Below are positions 8,848 through 17,755 of a stretch of 64,000 nt of DNA, piece by piece. A program made the position numbers and the translations under genes. The stretch's first letter is position 1. Every line of letters begins with the position of its first letter. A model generated the notes under the pieces. That model was not told the DNA's origin, ran no database searches, and was given only the letters and a program-made list of their open reading frames with translations. This DNA comes from Hyphomicrobium sp. ghe19. Lineage in GTDB: Bacteria > Pseudomonadota > Alphaproteobacteria > Rhizobiales > Hyphomicrobiaceae. Where the stretch lies: contig NZ_LR743509.1 in the NCBI RefSeq assembly GCF_902712875.1, positions 3,982,001-4,046,000 of the forward strand. The letters run 5' to 3'.

Positions 8848-9534
8848 ATGCGTACGTTTGATCTGGCACAGAGCCCGTTGCGCGAACTTAATGAAGCGCT
8901 GCACCGGCAGACCGATGGCTCCAACGAAGCACAGTGGGAAGTTCTGAACCCACGCGGCGGACATGCCATCGCTGTTGGTGTCGACGCTCCCATCAACGTC
9001 GATGTCCGCGGAAGCGTCGGATATTACTGCGCGGGGATGAACAAGAAGGCGACTGTCACCGTACACGGCTCAGCTGGTCCGGGGGTTGCCGAAAACATGA
9101 TGTCGGGTCGCGTCGTCATTAAAGGCGATGCGAGCCAATACGCCGGCGCCACGGGCCGGGGTGGTCTCCTAGTCATCGAAGGCAACGCATCGTCGCGCTG
9201 CGGCATTTCGATGAAGGGTATCGATATCGTCGTTAAGGGCAATATCGGTCACATGTCCGCCTTTATGGCGCAGTCCGGTCACCTGGTCGTTCTCGGCGAT
9301 GCCGGCGACGCTCTCGGAGATTCGATCTACGAAGCGAAGCTGTTCGTTCGCGGCAAGGTGAAAAGCCTTGGCGCAGACTGCATCGAGAAAGAGATGCGGC
9401 CCGAGCATCAAGAGGCACTTACGAACCTCCTCAAGAATGCCGGGATCAAGGACGCCAAAGCTTCGGAATTCCGGAGATATGGCTCTGCACGCAAGCTCTA
9501 TACCTTCAACATCGACAATGCGGATGCTTACTGA
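8848..9534 (+). CDS. mgsB: N-methylglutamate synthase subunit B (GXGXG-domain protein)
   Basis: The protein consists almost wholly of the right-handed beta-helix GXGXG domain found at the C-terminus of glutamate synthase, with repeated turns such as VNVDVRGSVGYYCAGMN, VVIKGDASQYAGATGRGG and GHLVVLGDAGD. An ATG at 8824 overlaps the mgsA stop, but the ATG at 8848 is preceded by GGGGA and begins MRTFDL, as family members do. The shorter form has 228 residues. It overlaps mgsC by one base. Role: scaffold between amidotransferase and FMN subunits. Confidence 0.88.
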   Translation: MRTFDLAQSPLRELNEALHRQTDGSNEAQWEVLNPRGGHAIAVGVDAPINVDVRGSVGYYCAGMNKKATVTVHGSAGPGVAENMMSGRVVIKGDASQYAGATGRGGLLVIEGNASSRCGISMKGIDIVVKGNIGHMSAFMAQSGHLVVLGDAGDALGDSIYEAKLFVRGKVKSLGADCIEKEMRPEHQEALTNLLKNAGIKDAKASEFRRYGSARKLYTFNIDNADAY

Positions 9535-10871
9535 TGTCGCCGAAAATCCCGCTTACCACACCCCGTCCCTCGGCCACATTCGATGATTACACGCTGTCGG
9601 AAATCCGGCGCGCGGCATCGACTGGCATCTACGACATCCGCGGAGGCGGCGCCAAGCGCCGTGTCCCACACTTCGACGATCTTCTGTTCCTCGGCGCATC
9701 GGTATCGCGCTATCCGCTCGAAGGCTACCGCGAGCGGTGCAGCACTACCGTTACGCTCGGCACGCGGTTTGCCAAGAAGCCGATCGAGCTCAAAATTCCG
9801 ATCACGATTGCAGGCATGAGCTTCGGCGCATTGTCGGCGAACGCGAAGGAAGCGCTCGGCCGCGGCGCGTCGATCGCCGGCACGTCCACGACGACCGGAG
9901 ACGGCGGCATGACGCCCGAAGAGCGCGGCCAGTCGCAAACGCTCGTCTATCAGTACTTGCCATCACGCTACGGTATGAATCCTGACGATCTGCGTAAAGC
10001 GGATGCGATCGAAGTCGTCGTCGGTCAGGGCGCCAAGCCAGGCGGCGGCGGCATGCTGCTCGGTCAGAAGATTTCGGATCGCGTTGCCGAGATGCGCAAC
10101 CTGCCGAAGGGCATCGACCAGCGATCGGCTTGTCGCCATCCCGATTGGACGGGTCCGGACGATCTTGAAATCAAGATCCTCGAAATCCGTGAAATCACCG
10201 ACTGGCAAAAGCCAATCTACGTGAAGGTCGGTGGCACGCGTCCCTATTACGATGTTGCTCTTGCTGTCAAAGCAGGCGCCGACGTCATCGTATTGGACGG
10301 CATGCAGGGCGGCACCGCTGCCACGCAGGAAGTGTTCATCGAGCACGTCGGCCTGCCGACGCTCGCGTGCATCCGGCCGGCCGTTCAGGCTTTGCAGGAT
10401 CTGGGTATGCACCGCAAGGTTCAGCTCATCGTGTCGGGCGGCATTCGTAACGGTGCCGACGTCGCCAAGGCGCTGGCGCTTGGCGCTGACGCCGTCGCGA
10501 TCGGCATGGCGGCGCTCGTCGCTCTGGGCGACAACGACCCGGCGCTCGACGCAGAATACGCGAAGCTCGGCACCAAAGCCGGCAGCTATGACGACTGGCA
10601 CGAAGGCCGCGATCCGGCTGGTATCACCACCCAGGATCCCGAACTCTCGAAGCGCCTCGACCCTGTGCGGGCCGGACGCCGTCTCGCCAATTACCTGAAG
10701 GTTATGACGCTCGAGGTGCAGACCATCGCTCGCGCGGCAGGCCACAACAACATTCACAATCTGGAACCTGAAGACCTCTGTGCGTTGACGCTCGAAGCGG
10801 CCGCTATGGCTCGCGTACCTCTGGCTGGAACGTCATGGATTCCTGGAGTGAACGGATCGGGCGGCTTATAA
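9534..10871 (+). CDS. mgsC: N-methylglutamate synthase subunit C (FMN-dependent, GltB-like)
   Basis: This 445-residue protein is the FMN-binding synthase module of the glutamate-synthase family, with GMSFGALSANAKEALGRGA, GDGGMTPEERG, GAKPGGGGMLLG and IVSGGIRNGADVAKALALGADAV. It is the catalytic subunit that makes N-methylglutamate. The C-x5-C-x4-C 3Fe-4S motif of true glutamate synthases is absent; the corresponding stretch is YDDWHEGRDPAGITTQD, and only four scattered cysteines are present. The stop codon lies inside a terminator hairpin that separates it from gmaS. Confidence 0.92.
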   Translation: MSPKIPLTTPRPSATFDDYTLSEIRRAASTGIYDIRGGGAKRRVPHFDDLLFLGASVSRYPLEGYRERCSTTVTLGTRFAKKPIELKIPITIAGMSFGALSANAKEALGRGASIAGTSTTTGDGGMTPEERGQSQTLVYQYLPSRYGMNPDDLRKADAIEVVVGQGAKPGGGGMLLGQKISDRVAEMRNLPKGIDQRSACRHPDWTGPDDLEIKILEIREITDWQKPIYVKVGGTRPYYDVALAVKAGADVIVLDGMQGGTAATQEVFIEHVGLPTLACIRPAVQALQDLGMHRKVQLIVSGGIRNGADVAKALALGADAVAIGMAALVALGDNDPALDAEYAKLGTKAGSYDDWHEGRDPAGITTQDPELSKRLDPVRAGRRLANYLKVMTLEVQTIARAAGHNNIHNLEPEDLCALTLEAAAMARVPLAGTSWIPGVNGSGGL

Positions 10872-10886
10872 GCTGCCCCTTTTTTT
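10859..10886 (+). terminator. Intrinsic terminator overlapping the mgsC stop codon
   Basis: GGGCGGCT (10859-10866), a TATA loop, and AGCTGCCC (10871-10878, one G-U pair) are followed by seven T residues at 10880-10886. The mgsC stop codon TAA is within the hairpin. Partial termination here would make gmaS expression lower than, or independent of, mgsABC. Confidence 0.7.
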
Positions 10887-10955
10887 GGACTTCGCTCGGG
10901 AAACAAAAATAAGAAAACGCAAGAATTCAACAAATTAAGCGTCGAGGAAAGACCC

Positions 10956-12263
10956 ATGGCTCAAGATCTCGCCCAGCTCGCAAAAGAGCGCGGCATTCGC
11001 TACTTCATGATCTCTTATACAGACCTCTTCGGGTCACAGCGCGCCAAGCTCGTTCCGGCGTCTGCGATCGCCGACATGCAGAAAGACGGCGCGGGCTTCG
11101 CCGGCTTTGCAACTTGGTTCGACATGACGCCGGCGCATCCCGATCTCTTCGGCTTGCCGGACGCGGCGTCGGTCATTCAACTGCCGTGGAAGAAGGACGT
11201 CGCGTGGGTCGCCGCCGACTGCGTGATGGAAGACAAGCATGTTGCGCAGGCGCCGCGGGTTGTTCTGAAGAAGGTCATGGCGGAAGCCGCCGAACTCGGC
11301 CTTTACGTCAAAACCGGCGTTGAAGCTGAATTCTTCCTGATTTCTCCGGATGGAACCGAGATCTCGGATAGCAAAGATACCGCTGCAAAGCCCTGTTATG
11401 ATCAGCAAGCGTTGATGCGCCGCTACGATGTCATCGCAGAAATTTGCGATTACATGGCCGAACTCGGCTGGGGTCCGTACCAGAACGACCACGAGGATGC
11501 GAACGGCCAGTGGGAAATGAACTGGAACTTCGACGATGCCCTGCTCACTGCGGACAGGCATTCGTTCTTCAAATTCATGACGCGCTCGATTGCTGAAAAG
11601 CACGGCTTGCGCGCAACGTTCATGCCGAAGCCCTTCCCCGGACTGACGGGTAACGGGTGCCATGCTCACATCTCCGTCTGGGACAAAGACGGCAAGACGA
11701 ACATGTTCTACGACGGCCACGATGAAATGGGCCTGTCGCAGCAGGGCTACAACTTCCTCGGCGGCATCATGAAACATGCCTCGTCTCTCGCAGCGATCAC
11801 CAATCCGACGGTCAACTCGTATAAGCGGATCAACGCACCGCGCACGACGTCGGGCGCGACGTGGGCGCCCAACTCCGTCACCTGGACCGGCAACAACCGG
11901 ACTCACATGGTTCGCGTGCCGGGCAAGGGGCGCTTCGAGTTACGTCTACCGGACGGCGCCGCTAATCCGTATTTGCTGCAGGCCATCATCATCGCTGCGG
12001 GTCTCGACGGAATTCGCACGAAAGCCCACCCCGGCAAGCGGTACGATATCGACATGTACCAGGACGGGCATACCGTGAAGGATGCTCCTCTCCTGCCGCT
12101 CAACTTGCTCGATGCGATCCGCGCCTTCGATAACGACGCCTCGCTCAAGAGCGCTCTCGGCGACGAATTCTCGGCGGCTTACGTCAAGCTCAAGATGCGT
12201 GATTGGAATGCTTTCGCGTCTCACTTCACGACGTGGGAGCGGGACCACACGCTGGATTGCTAG
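10956..12263 (+). CDS. gmaS: Gamma-glutamylmethylamide synthetase (glutamine-synthetase family)
   Basis: The 435-residue protein belongs to the glutamine synthetase family: a beta-grasp N-terminal part, EAEFFLISPDG, the catalytic region GNGCHAHISVWDKDG, and NSYKRINAPRTTSGATWAP. It is of the shorter type characteristic of GmaS. GAGGAAAGACCC precedes the ATG. Placement after mgsABC supports the ATP-dependent joining of methylamine to glutamate, the entry step of the pathway, rather than ammonia assimilation. It is 84 bases downstream of mgsC, beyond a terminator, so it may have its own promoter. Confidence 0.92.
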   Translation: MAQDLAQLAKERGIRYFMISYTDLFGSQRAKLVPASAIADMQKDGAGFAGFATWFDMTPAHPDLFGLPDAASVIQLPWKKDVAWVAADCVMEDKHVAQAPRVVLKKVMAEAAELGLYVKTGVEAEFFLISPDGTEISDSKDTAAKPCYDQQALMRRYDVIAEICDYMAELGWGPYQNDHEDANGQWEMNWNFDDALLTADRHSFFKFMTRSIAEKHGLRATFMPKPFPGLTGNGCHAHISVWDKDGKTNMFYDGHDEMGLSQQGYNFLGGIMKHASSLAAITNPTVNSYKRINAPRTTSGATWAPNSVTWTGNNRTHMVRVPGKGRFELRLPDGAANPYLLQAIIIAAGLDGIRTKAHPGKRYDIDMYQDGHTVKDAPLLPLNLLDAIRAFDNDASLKSALGDEFSAAYVKLKMRDWNAFASHFTTWERDHTLDC

Positions 12264-12295
12264 TTCTACGTTCGTGTTCCTCCACGAGCTACTAC

Positions 12296-12325
12296 CCCCG
12301 GCCGCCGCTTTGGCCGGGGTTTTTT
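12296..12325 (+). terminator. Intrinsic terminator after gmaS
   Basis: CCCCGGCC (12296-12303) and GGCCGGGG (12312-12319) form a perfect 8-bp stem with an 8-base loop, followed directly by six T residues. It ends the rightward methylamine operon before the convergent hrpB gene. Confidence 0.85.
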
Positions 12326-12358
12326 CTTGCCTGCTCGTGCTCGGGTTAAAAGCTCCCC

Positions 12359-14827
12359 TTAAGTTCCTCGGGGCTTGGCTCGCGCCGTCGGTGCCGCGTT
12401 CGCGGGATCTTCAGGCCAGACGTGCTTGGGGTACTGGCCGCGCATGTCGGCTCTCACCGCTTTCCAGGAACCCGCCCAGAAGCCCGGCAGATCGCGCGTG
12501 ATTTGAATGGGGCGATGCGCGGGCGATAGTAAATGCAGCGTTAGCGGCAAGCGGCCGCGCGCGATGGCAGGATGGTTCTTCAAACCGAAGAGTTCCTGCA
12601 CGCGAATATGAAGCGCGGGCGCGTCCGCTACATCGTAATCCAGCGCGAAGCTATTTCCGGTCGGCGCTGCGAAATGCGTGGGGGCTTCGGCATCGAGGCG
12701 CGAGCTCATCTGACGGGGCAGCACTGAGCTGAGTGCGCTCTCCAAGATATCGGCGTTGATCTCGGAGACCCGTGACTTACCCGCTAAAAACGGGCTCAGC
12801 CATTCCTCGACAGTCGCGGTCAGCGCCGCGTCCGACATATCCGGCCACGTATCGTCGCCTTTACGTAAAAACGCGACGCGGCTGCGAAGCTGAAGCTGCG
12901 CTTTCGTCCACGGCAAAGCCGCCGCTCCGAGATCCGCTACGCCTCGAGCAAGCGCGGCAGATACGTCCTCGTCAGGGCGAAGCGAGCGCGCCTCGCTGTT
13001 CAGCGCGATGGCGCCAAGGCGGCGGGTGCGGCGCGCGCGTACGGCTCGTGCTTCCTTATCGAACAGGACTTCGTCACTCGCTTCTATCCGATCGGCAGCG
13101 AATGCTTCGATCTCAGCTTCATCCGTCGCGACTGCGAGCATGATCCGGGTCGCTGCCGCTCGCCCCTGCAGTTCAGCGACGACAAGATAGGGTGCGGACG
13201 CCAAGTGATGGCTGTCGTCAATAATCCCGGCCCTGCCGTTCGCGAGCAGAAAGCTGCCGCGCTTTCCCCGGTTCTTGGCGATGCGTTCAGGATAGGCCAG
13301 GGCGAGAAGCGCGGCGGGGGTGAGTTCTTTTGATGTGCCTACGCTGTTGTTTGCGGCGCGCGCCCATTGCCGGGATAGGGCGCGCATGCTCTCGGCCCGT
13401 TGCGACCGGTCGCGGCGGAGATTTTCGAGGCGAACAGCAAGATCGAGGTCGTTACCGCCGATACCACGCTCGACGAGGATCGCCGCGAGATCTGCGGCCG
13501 TCGGCGCATCGCCGCTCTCGCCGGCTTTGAGCACCATGCGCGCCAAACGGGGCGGCAGCGGAAGCGCCCGGAGCCGTTTCCCTTCCTCCGTGATGCGGCC
13601 GTCCCGGCCGAGCGCATCGACAGCCTGAAGGCCGGAACGGGCGGCGGCAAGCGCGCCTTCGGCCGGCGGATCAAGCCACGCCAGCGATCGCGGATCGCTC
13701 GCGCCCCACTCCGCACAATCGAGCATCAGGCCGGAAAGATCAGCGGAACGGATCTCAGGTTCGGCGAACGGTACAAGACCTTGCGTCTCCGGCTCCTCCC
13801 ACAAGCGATAGCAAACGCCGGGTGCGGTTCGTCCCGCCCGCCCGCGCCGCTGATCGGCGGACGCGCGCGAGACGCGCACGGTCTCGAGCCGTGTTATCCC
13901 GACATCGGGCTCGAAGCGCGGTACGCGCGCGACGCCGCTATCGACGACCACACGGACGCCTTCGATGGTGATCGACGTTTCCGCGATCGACGTTGCGAGA
14001 ACGACTTTCCGGCGGCCGTTTCTCGCCGGCGCTATGGCGCGATCCTGCGTTGCCGGGTCGAGCCCGCCGTAAAGCGGTGCGACGTCTATCTCCGGCGGTA
14101 ATGCGCGCGCACTCAAGCGCTCCGAGACGCGTGCGATCTCGCCTTGGCCGGGAAGGAATACGAGGATGGAACCCGTGTCCGTCGCGATTGCACGCTGCAC
14201 GGCATCGACAACGTCGTCCTCGATGCGCTGCGCGCGGCGGCCGAAGTGGCGGGTTTCGACGGGAAAGGCCCGGCCTTCGCTCCTGACGATCGGAGCGTCG
14301 CCAAGCAGCTTCGCGACGTTCGCCGCTTCGAGCGTCGCCGACATCACCAGGATTTTGAGATCGGGCCGAAGTGCGGAACGTGCGTCGAGCGCCAAGGCAA
14401 GTCCGAGGTCGGCGTCGAGCGAGCGCTCGTGAAACTCATCGAACAGGACCGCGGCAACGCCCGAAAGCTCGGGATCGTCAAGGATCATGCGCGTGAACAC
14501 GCCTTCCGTTACGACTTCGACCGCGACATGCGGACCTGTCTTGGAATTGAGCCTGGCACGCAACCCTATTTGATCGCCGAGGCGGCTGCCGATGTTCGCG
14601 GCCATGCGCTCTGCTGCGGCCCGGGCCGCAATACGGCGCGGTTCGAGAACGAGAATTTTGCCGCGGCCCCGCCAAGGTTCATCGAGAAGGGCGAGCGGCA
14701 CACGCGTTGTCTTGCCGGCGCCGGGTGGCGCCACGAGCACGGCCGCACCATGCGACCGAAGGGCTGCCTGAATATCGGCAAGCACGTCATCAATCGGCAG
14801 CGGTTCGGAAAATTGGGTTTGGGTCAT
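12359..14827 (-). CDS. hrpB: ATP-dependent helicase HrpB
   Basis: A DEAH-type superfamily 2 helicase of about 822 residues, the usual HrpB length. Walker A is APPGAGKTTR, the Walker B/DEAH-equivalent is DEFHERS, motif III is SATLEA, and the second RecA domain carries TSIAETSITIEG and QRRGRAGRTAPG; the C-terminal HrpB domain follows. The frame continues upstream to 14863, but the ATG at 14827 begins a segment (MTQTQFSEPLPID) that leads straight into the helicase. It follows rpe by 44 bases in the same direction and may be the last gene of the fbp-prk-rpe transcript. Its cellular role in bacteria is poorly defined. Confidence 0.9.
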   Translation of the reverse strand: MTQTQFSEPLPIDDVLADIQAALRSHGAAVLVAPPGAGKTTRVPLALLDEPWRGRGKILVLEPRRIAARAAAERMAANIGSRLGDQIGLRARLNSKTGPHVAVEVVTEGVFTRMILDDPELSGVAAVLFDEFHERSLDADLGLALALDARSALRPDLKILVMSATLEAANVAKLLGDAPIVRSEGRAFPVETRHFGRRAQRIEDDVVDAVQRAIATDTGSILVFLPGQGEIARVSERLSARALPPEIDVAPLYGGLDPATQDRAIAPARNGRRKVVLATSIAETSITIEGVRVVVDSGVARVPRFEPDVGITRLETVRVSRASADQRRGRAGRTAPGVCYRLWEEPETQGLVPFAEPEIRSADLSGLMLDCAEWGASDPRSLAWLDPPAEGALAAARSGLQAVDALGRDGRITEEGKRLRALPLPPRLARMVLKAGESGDAPTAADLAAILVERGIGGNDLDLAVRLENLRRDRSQRAESMRALSRQWARAANNSVGTSKELTPAALLALAYPERIAKNRGKRGSFLLANGRAGIIDDSHHLASAPYLVVAELQGRAAATRIMLAVATDEAEIEAFAADRIEASDEVLFDKEARAVRARRTRRLGAIALNSEARSLRPDEDVSAALARGVADLGAAALPWTKAQLQLRSRVAFLRKGDDTWPDMSDAALTATVEEWLSPFLAGKSRVSEINADILESALSSVLPRQMSSRLDAEAPTHFAAPTGNSFALDYDVADAPALHIRVQELFGLKNHPAIARGRLPLTLHLLSPAHRPIQITRDLPGFWAGSWKAVRADMRGQYPKHVWPEDPANAAPTARAKPRGT

Positions 14828-14871
14828 GACCCGCCGAAATACGCTTGCGGCCTGCGAATTCAAGCGGCGTC

Positions 14872-15546
14872 TTAGGCCTCGAGCCTGGTCGCCGACCTTA
14901 TGGCGTTGATGTTCGCGCGATAACTGGCTTCGCTGCCGCCTTTGAAGACGGCCGAGCCCGCGACCAGGACGTTCGCGCCAGCCTCGACGACTTGGCGCGC
15001 CGTCTCGGGTGTTACGCCGCCATCAACCTCGATGTCGATCGGGCGTGCACCGACCATCGCCTTGATGCGGCGAATTTTTTCGACGACCGCGGGGATGAAC
15101 GATTGGCCGCCGAAGCCCGGATTGACGCTCATCACCAGGATCAGATCGAGACGATCCAGAACGTATTCGATCACGTTTTCAGGCGTGCCCGGATTTAGCG
15201 ATACGCCGGCCTTCTTGCCGAGTGCTCGTATAGCCTGCAGGGAACGATCCAAATGCGGCCCTGCTTCAGCGTGAACGGTGATGATATCCGCGCCGGCGGC
15301 TGCGAAGTCGGCGAGATAGGGGTCGGCCGGCGCAATCATCAGATGCACGTCGAAGATTTTCTTCGATGCGCCGCGTACGGCTTTTATGACCGGCGCGCCA
15401 TACGTAATGTTCGGCACGAAATGTCCATCCATCACGTCGCAATGAATCCAATCGGCGCCCGCAGCATCGACGGCGCGAATTTCGTCGCCGAGCTTGCTGA
15501 AGTCGGCCGAGAGAATAGACGGGGCGATCAAGAGAGGACGAGACAC
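14872..15546 (-). CDS. rpe: Ribulose-phosphate 3-epimerase
   Basis: A 224-residue TIM-barrel protein with the family signatures [28 protein letters not shown] (metal ligands His and Asp), [10 protein letters not shown] and EVDGGV. It interconverts ribulose 5-phosphate and xylulose 5-phosphate in the cytoplasm. It lies 22 bases after prk and belongs to the fbp-prk-rpe transcript. Confidence 0.95.
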   Translation of the reverse strand: MSRPLLIAPSILSADFSKLGDEIRAVDAAGADWIHCDVMDGHFVPNITYGAPVIKAVRGASKKIFDVHLMIAPADPYLADFAAAGADIITVHAEAGPHLDRSLQAIRALGKKAGVSLNPGTPENVIEYVLDRLDLILVMSVNPGFGGQSFIPAVVEKIRRIKAMVGARPIDIEVDGGVTPETARQVVEAGANVLVAGSAVFKGGSEASYRANINAIRSATRLEA

Positions 15547-15568
15547 GGAAGACCTTTCGAGGGTTCGA

Positions 15569-16444
15569 TCACATCACTCGGCGGCGACGTTCGACGAGTT
15601 GCAGGATCAGCGGCGTCAAAATGAGCTGCATTGCCAGATCGAGCTTACTACCAGGAATTACGATGGAATTGGCCCGCGACATGAAGCTGTCGCCGATCAT
15701 CGACAAGAGATACGCGAAATCGATGCCGCGTGGCTCCTTGAAGCGGATGATAACCATCGATTCATCAGGCGTCGGTATCCAGCGCGCGATGAAAGGGTTC
15801 GACGTGTCGACGGTTGGAATGCGCTGAAAATTGATGTCCGTCTGCGTAAACTGCGGACAGATGTACTGCACGTAATCCGGCATGCGCCGCAGAATCGATT
15901 GCGTCACGTCTTCGGTCGTATAGCCGCGCTCGGTTCGGTCGCGCTGGATCTTCTGGATCCATTCGAGATTGATCACCGGCACGACACCGATTTTCAGGTC
16001 GGCGTGACGGGCGACATCGCTATCGCCGGTCACGATCGCGCCGTGGAGGCCTTCATACATCAAGAGATCGGTGTCGGGCTCGATCTCGGTCCAAGGCGTA
16101 AAACTGCCGATGGGCGCGCCGAGCGCGCGCTGCTCCACATCATCATGGATGTAATGACGGATCAGGCCCTTGCCGCTCTCGGAATAAGTTTGAAAGAGCG
16201 TCTCGAGTTCCTCGATGAGATTGGCCTCGATGCCGAAGTGGCTGAAATTGGGATTTCCCCGCTTCGCTGCTTCCTTCATCGCCTTTTCCATGCCGCAGCG
16301 ATCGTAGCGATGAAAAGCGTCGCCCTGCACGAAAGCCGCGCGCACGTGCTCGCGACGGAAAATGTTTTCAAAGGTCTGCCGCACCGACGTCGTTCCCGCG
16401 CCTGAAGAGCCGGTGACGGATATGATCGGATGCTTAATCGACAT
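15569..16444 (-). CDS. prkB: Phosphoribulokinase
   Basis: A 291-residue proteobacterial-type phosphoribulokinase with the P-loop [20 protein letters not shown] (catalytic-region Asp and His), [10 protein letters not shown] and [17 protein letters not shown]. It phosphorylates ribulose 5-phosphate to ribulose 1,5-bisphosphate. No RuBisCO or cbbR gene is in the window. In Methylorubrum extorquens the enzyme's product acts as the signal for the serine-cycle regulator QscR; a similar signalling role here is inference. It follows fbp by 39 bases. Confidence 0.94.
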   Translation of the reverse strand: MSIKHPIISVTGSSGAGTTSVRQTFENIFRREHVRAAFVQGDAFHRYDRCGMEKAMKEAAKRGNPNFSHFGIEANLIEELETLFQTYSESGKGLIRHYIHDDVEQRALGAPIGSFTPWTEIEPDTDLLMYEGLHGAIVTGDSDVARHADLKIGVVPVINLEWIQKIQRDRTERGYTTEDVTQSILRRMPDYVQYICPQFTQTDINFQRIPTVDTSNPFIARWIPTPDESMVIIRFKEPRGIDFAYLLSMIGDSFMSRANSIVIPGSKLDLAMQLILTPLILQLVERRRRVM

Positions 16445-16483
16445 TGCGGAGACTCGATGCGCTGCGGTTCAAGGTTAACAAGC

Positions 16484-17527
16484 TCATGGGAGCGCCCGGA
16501 ACAGGCCGCGGCGGCCGAATAGCGGTGAGCGGTCGCCCTTGAATTCCTGGCCGCTGTAAATGCGCATTACCCTATCCACCTCATCGCGTGAGCCGCAGAT
16601 CAGCGGCGTTTTCTGATGGAGGGCGGCCGGCACGACGTCCAGCACACGCTCTCTTCCTGTCGTCGCGCGTCCGCCCGCCTGCTCCACGATCCACGCCAAC
16701 GGATTGGCTTCGTAGATCAGGCGAATGCGACCTTGATGGAACCCCTTCCGGCGATCGCCCGGATAAAGGTAAATTCCGCCCCGAGTCAGTATCCGGTAAA
16801 TGTCCGCCACGGGCGAACCGGTCCATCGCATGTTGAAATCATGGCCGCGGGGCCCGTTGGCGCCGTTCTCGCAGTCGTGAATATAGATGCGGATCGGGTC
16901 GTCCCAGTGCCGAGCGTTGGAAGCGTTAATAGCGTACTCTTCGGCCTCCGCAGGGATCGCGACGTTCCGTGTCGTCAGGCGATAGGTGCGTGTCTCGCGA
17001 TCGAGTGTGAAGATCTGCGTGCCGTTGCCGACCGTCAGCGCTAATACGGTCTGCGGGCCATACACGAAAAAGCCGGCTGCGAGCTGGTGCGAACCCGGCC
17101 GGAGAAATGCCGCCTCGCCGGTCGACGACGGATGACGCGGAAGAACCGAGAAGATCGTTCCGACGGAAACATTAGCATCGACGTTCGATGAGCCGTCGAG
17201 CGGATCGGTGGCGACCAAGAGCGGTGCGTCGTTTCGAAACCCGATCGGTTGTTCTGCTTCCTCGGAAGCCAACGCTGCGACGGGCTGAGCCTTCAGCGCC
17301 TCGATGATCAAGCCGTTGGCGATGACGTCGACTTCCTTCTGCTCGTCGGACTCGCCCGCGCGCGCAACGACCCGACCAAGCTTGCCGCTGAGCGCGCCCC
17401 GAGCGACAATCTCCGAGAGGTTCACGCTCGCTTCAGCGATTGCGAGAACGGTGTCTGCGACCTGGCCGCGCGTGCGGCCATCCAGCGTCCAATTCGATAG
17501 ATATTCCTTGAGTGTCGCGAGACCCAT
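16484..17527 (-). CDS. fbp: Class I fructose-1,6-bisphosphatase
   Basis: The 347-residue protein carries the class I FBPase metal site TDPLDGSSNVDANVSVG, an upstream ASEEAEQP, and YAINASNARHWD and GGIYLYPGDRR segments of the plant/proteobacterial Calvin-type enzymes. It hydrolyses fructose 1,6-bisphosphate in gluconeogenesis or sugar-phosphate regeneration. It is the first gene of a leftward fbp-prk-rpe cluster. An FNR-type palindrome lies about 190 bases upstream of its start. Confidence 0.94.
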   Translation of the reverse strand: MGLATLKEYLSNWTLDGRTRGQVADTVLAIAEASVNLSEIVARGALSGKLGRVVARAGESDEQKEVDVIANGLIIEALKAQPVAALASEEAEQPIGFRNDAPLLVATDPLDGSSNVDANVSVGTIFSVLPRHPSSTGEAAFLRPGSHQLAAGFFVYGPQTVLALTVGNGTQIFTLDRETRTYRLTTRNVAIPAEAEEYAINASNARHWDDPIRIYIHDCENGANGPRGHDFNMRWTGSPVADIYRILTRGGIYLYPGDRRKGFHQGRIRLIYEANPLAWIVEQAGGRATTGRERVLDVVPAALHQKTPLICGSRDEVDRVMRIYSGQEFKGDRSPLFGRRGLFRALP

Positions 17528-17705
17528 TATACCCTTCCAGCGCTCACCTGCCCTTCGCCGCGCCTGTCACATCTAAGCGTACTTGATGGACAGAAGCGAG
17601 GCTGCAGTTTCAGCTGGAACTGTGCATAGGCAAGTCGCCGTTTTTTTGCTGGGGTGCAACATAACTCCGCGCGTGCAGAGGGTCACAAGGACGCGCCTCT
17701 ACCGA

Positions 17706-17746
17706 GTTGCTGCGGTTTATTGACATTAATCAATAGCGGCAGCAAC
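17706..17746. promoter_or_regulatory. FNR/FixK-like box in a nested palindrome upstream of fbp
   Basis: TTGAC-ATTA-ATCAA (17720-17733) differs from the FNR/FixK consensus TTGAT-N4-ATCAA at one position. It is framed by GTTGCTGC (17706-17713) and GCAGCAAC (17739-17746), nearly sharing the same centre, so a 41-base nested inverted repeat results. It lies downstream of the Anbu gene stop and about 190 bases upstream of fbp. It could be an operator for fbp-prk-rpe or a structured end of the Anbu-cluster transcript; no T-run follows on either strand. Confidence 0.45.
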
Positions 17747-17755
17747 CGACGCCGA

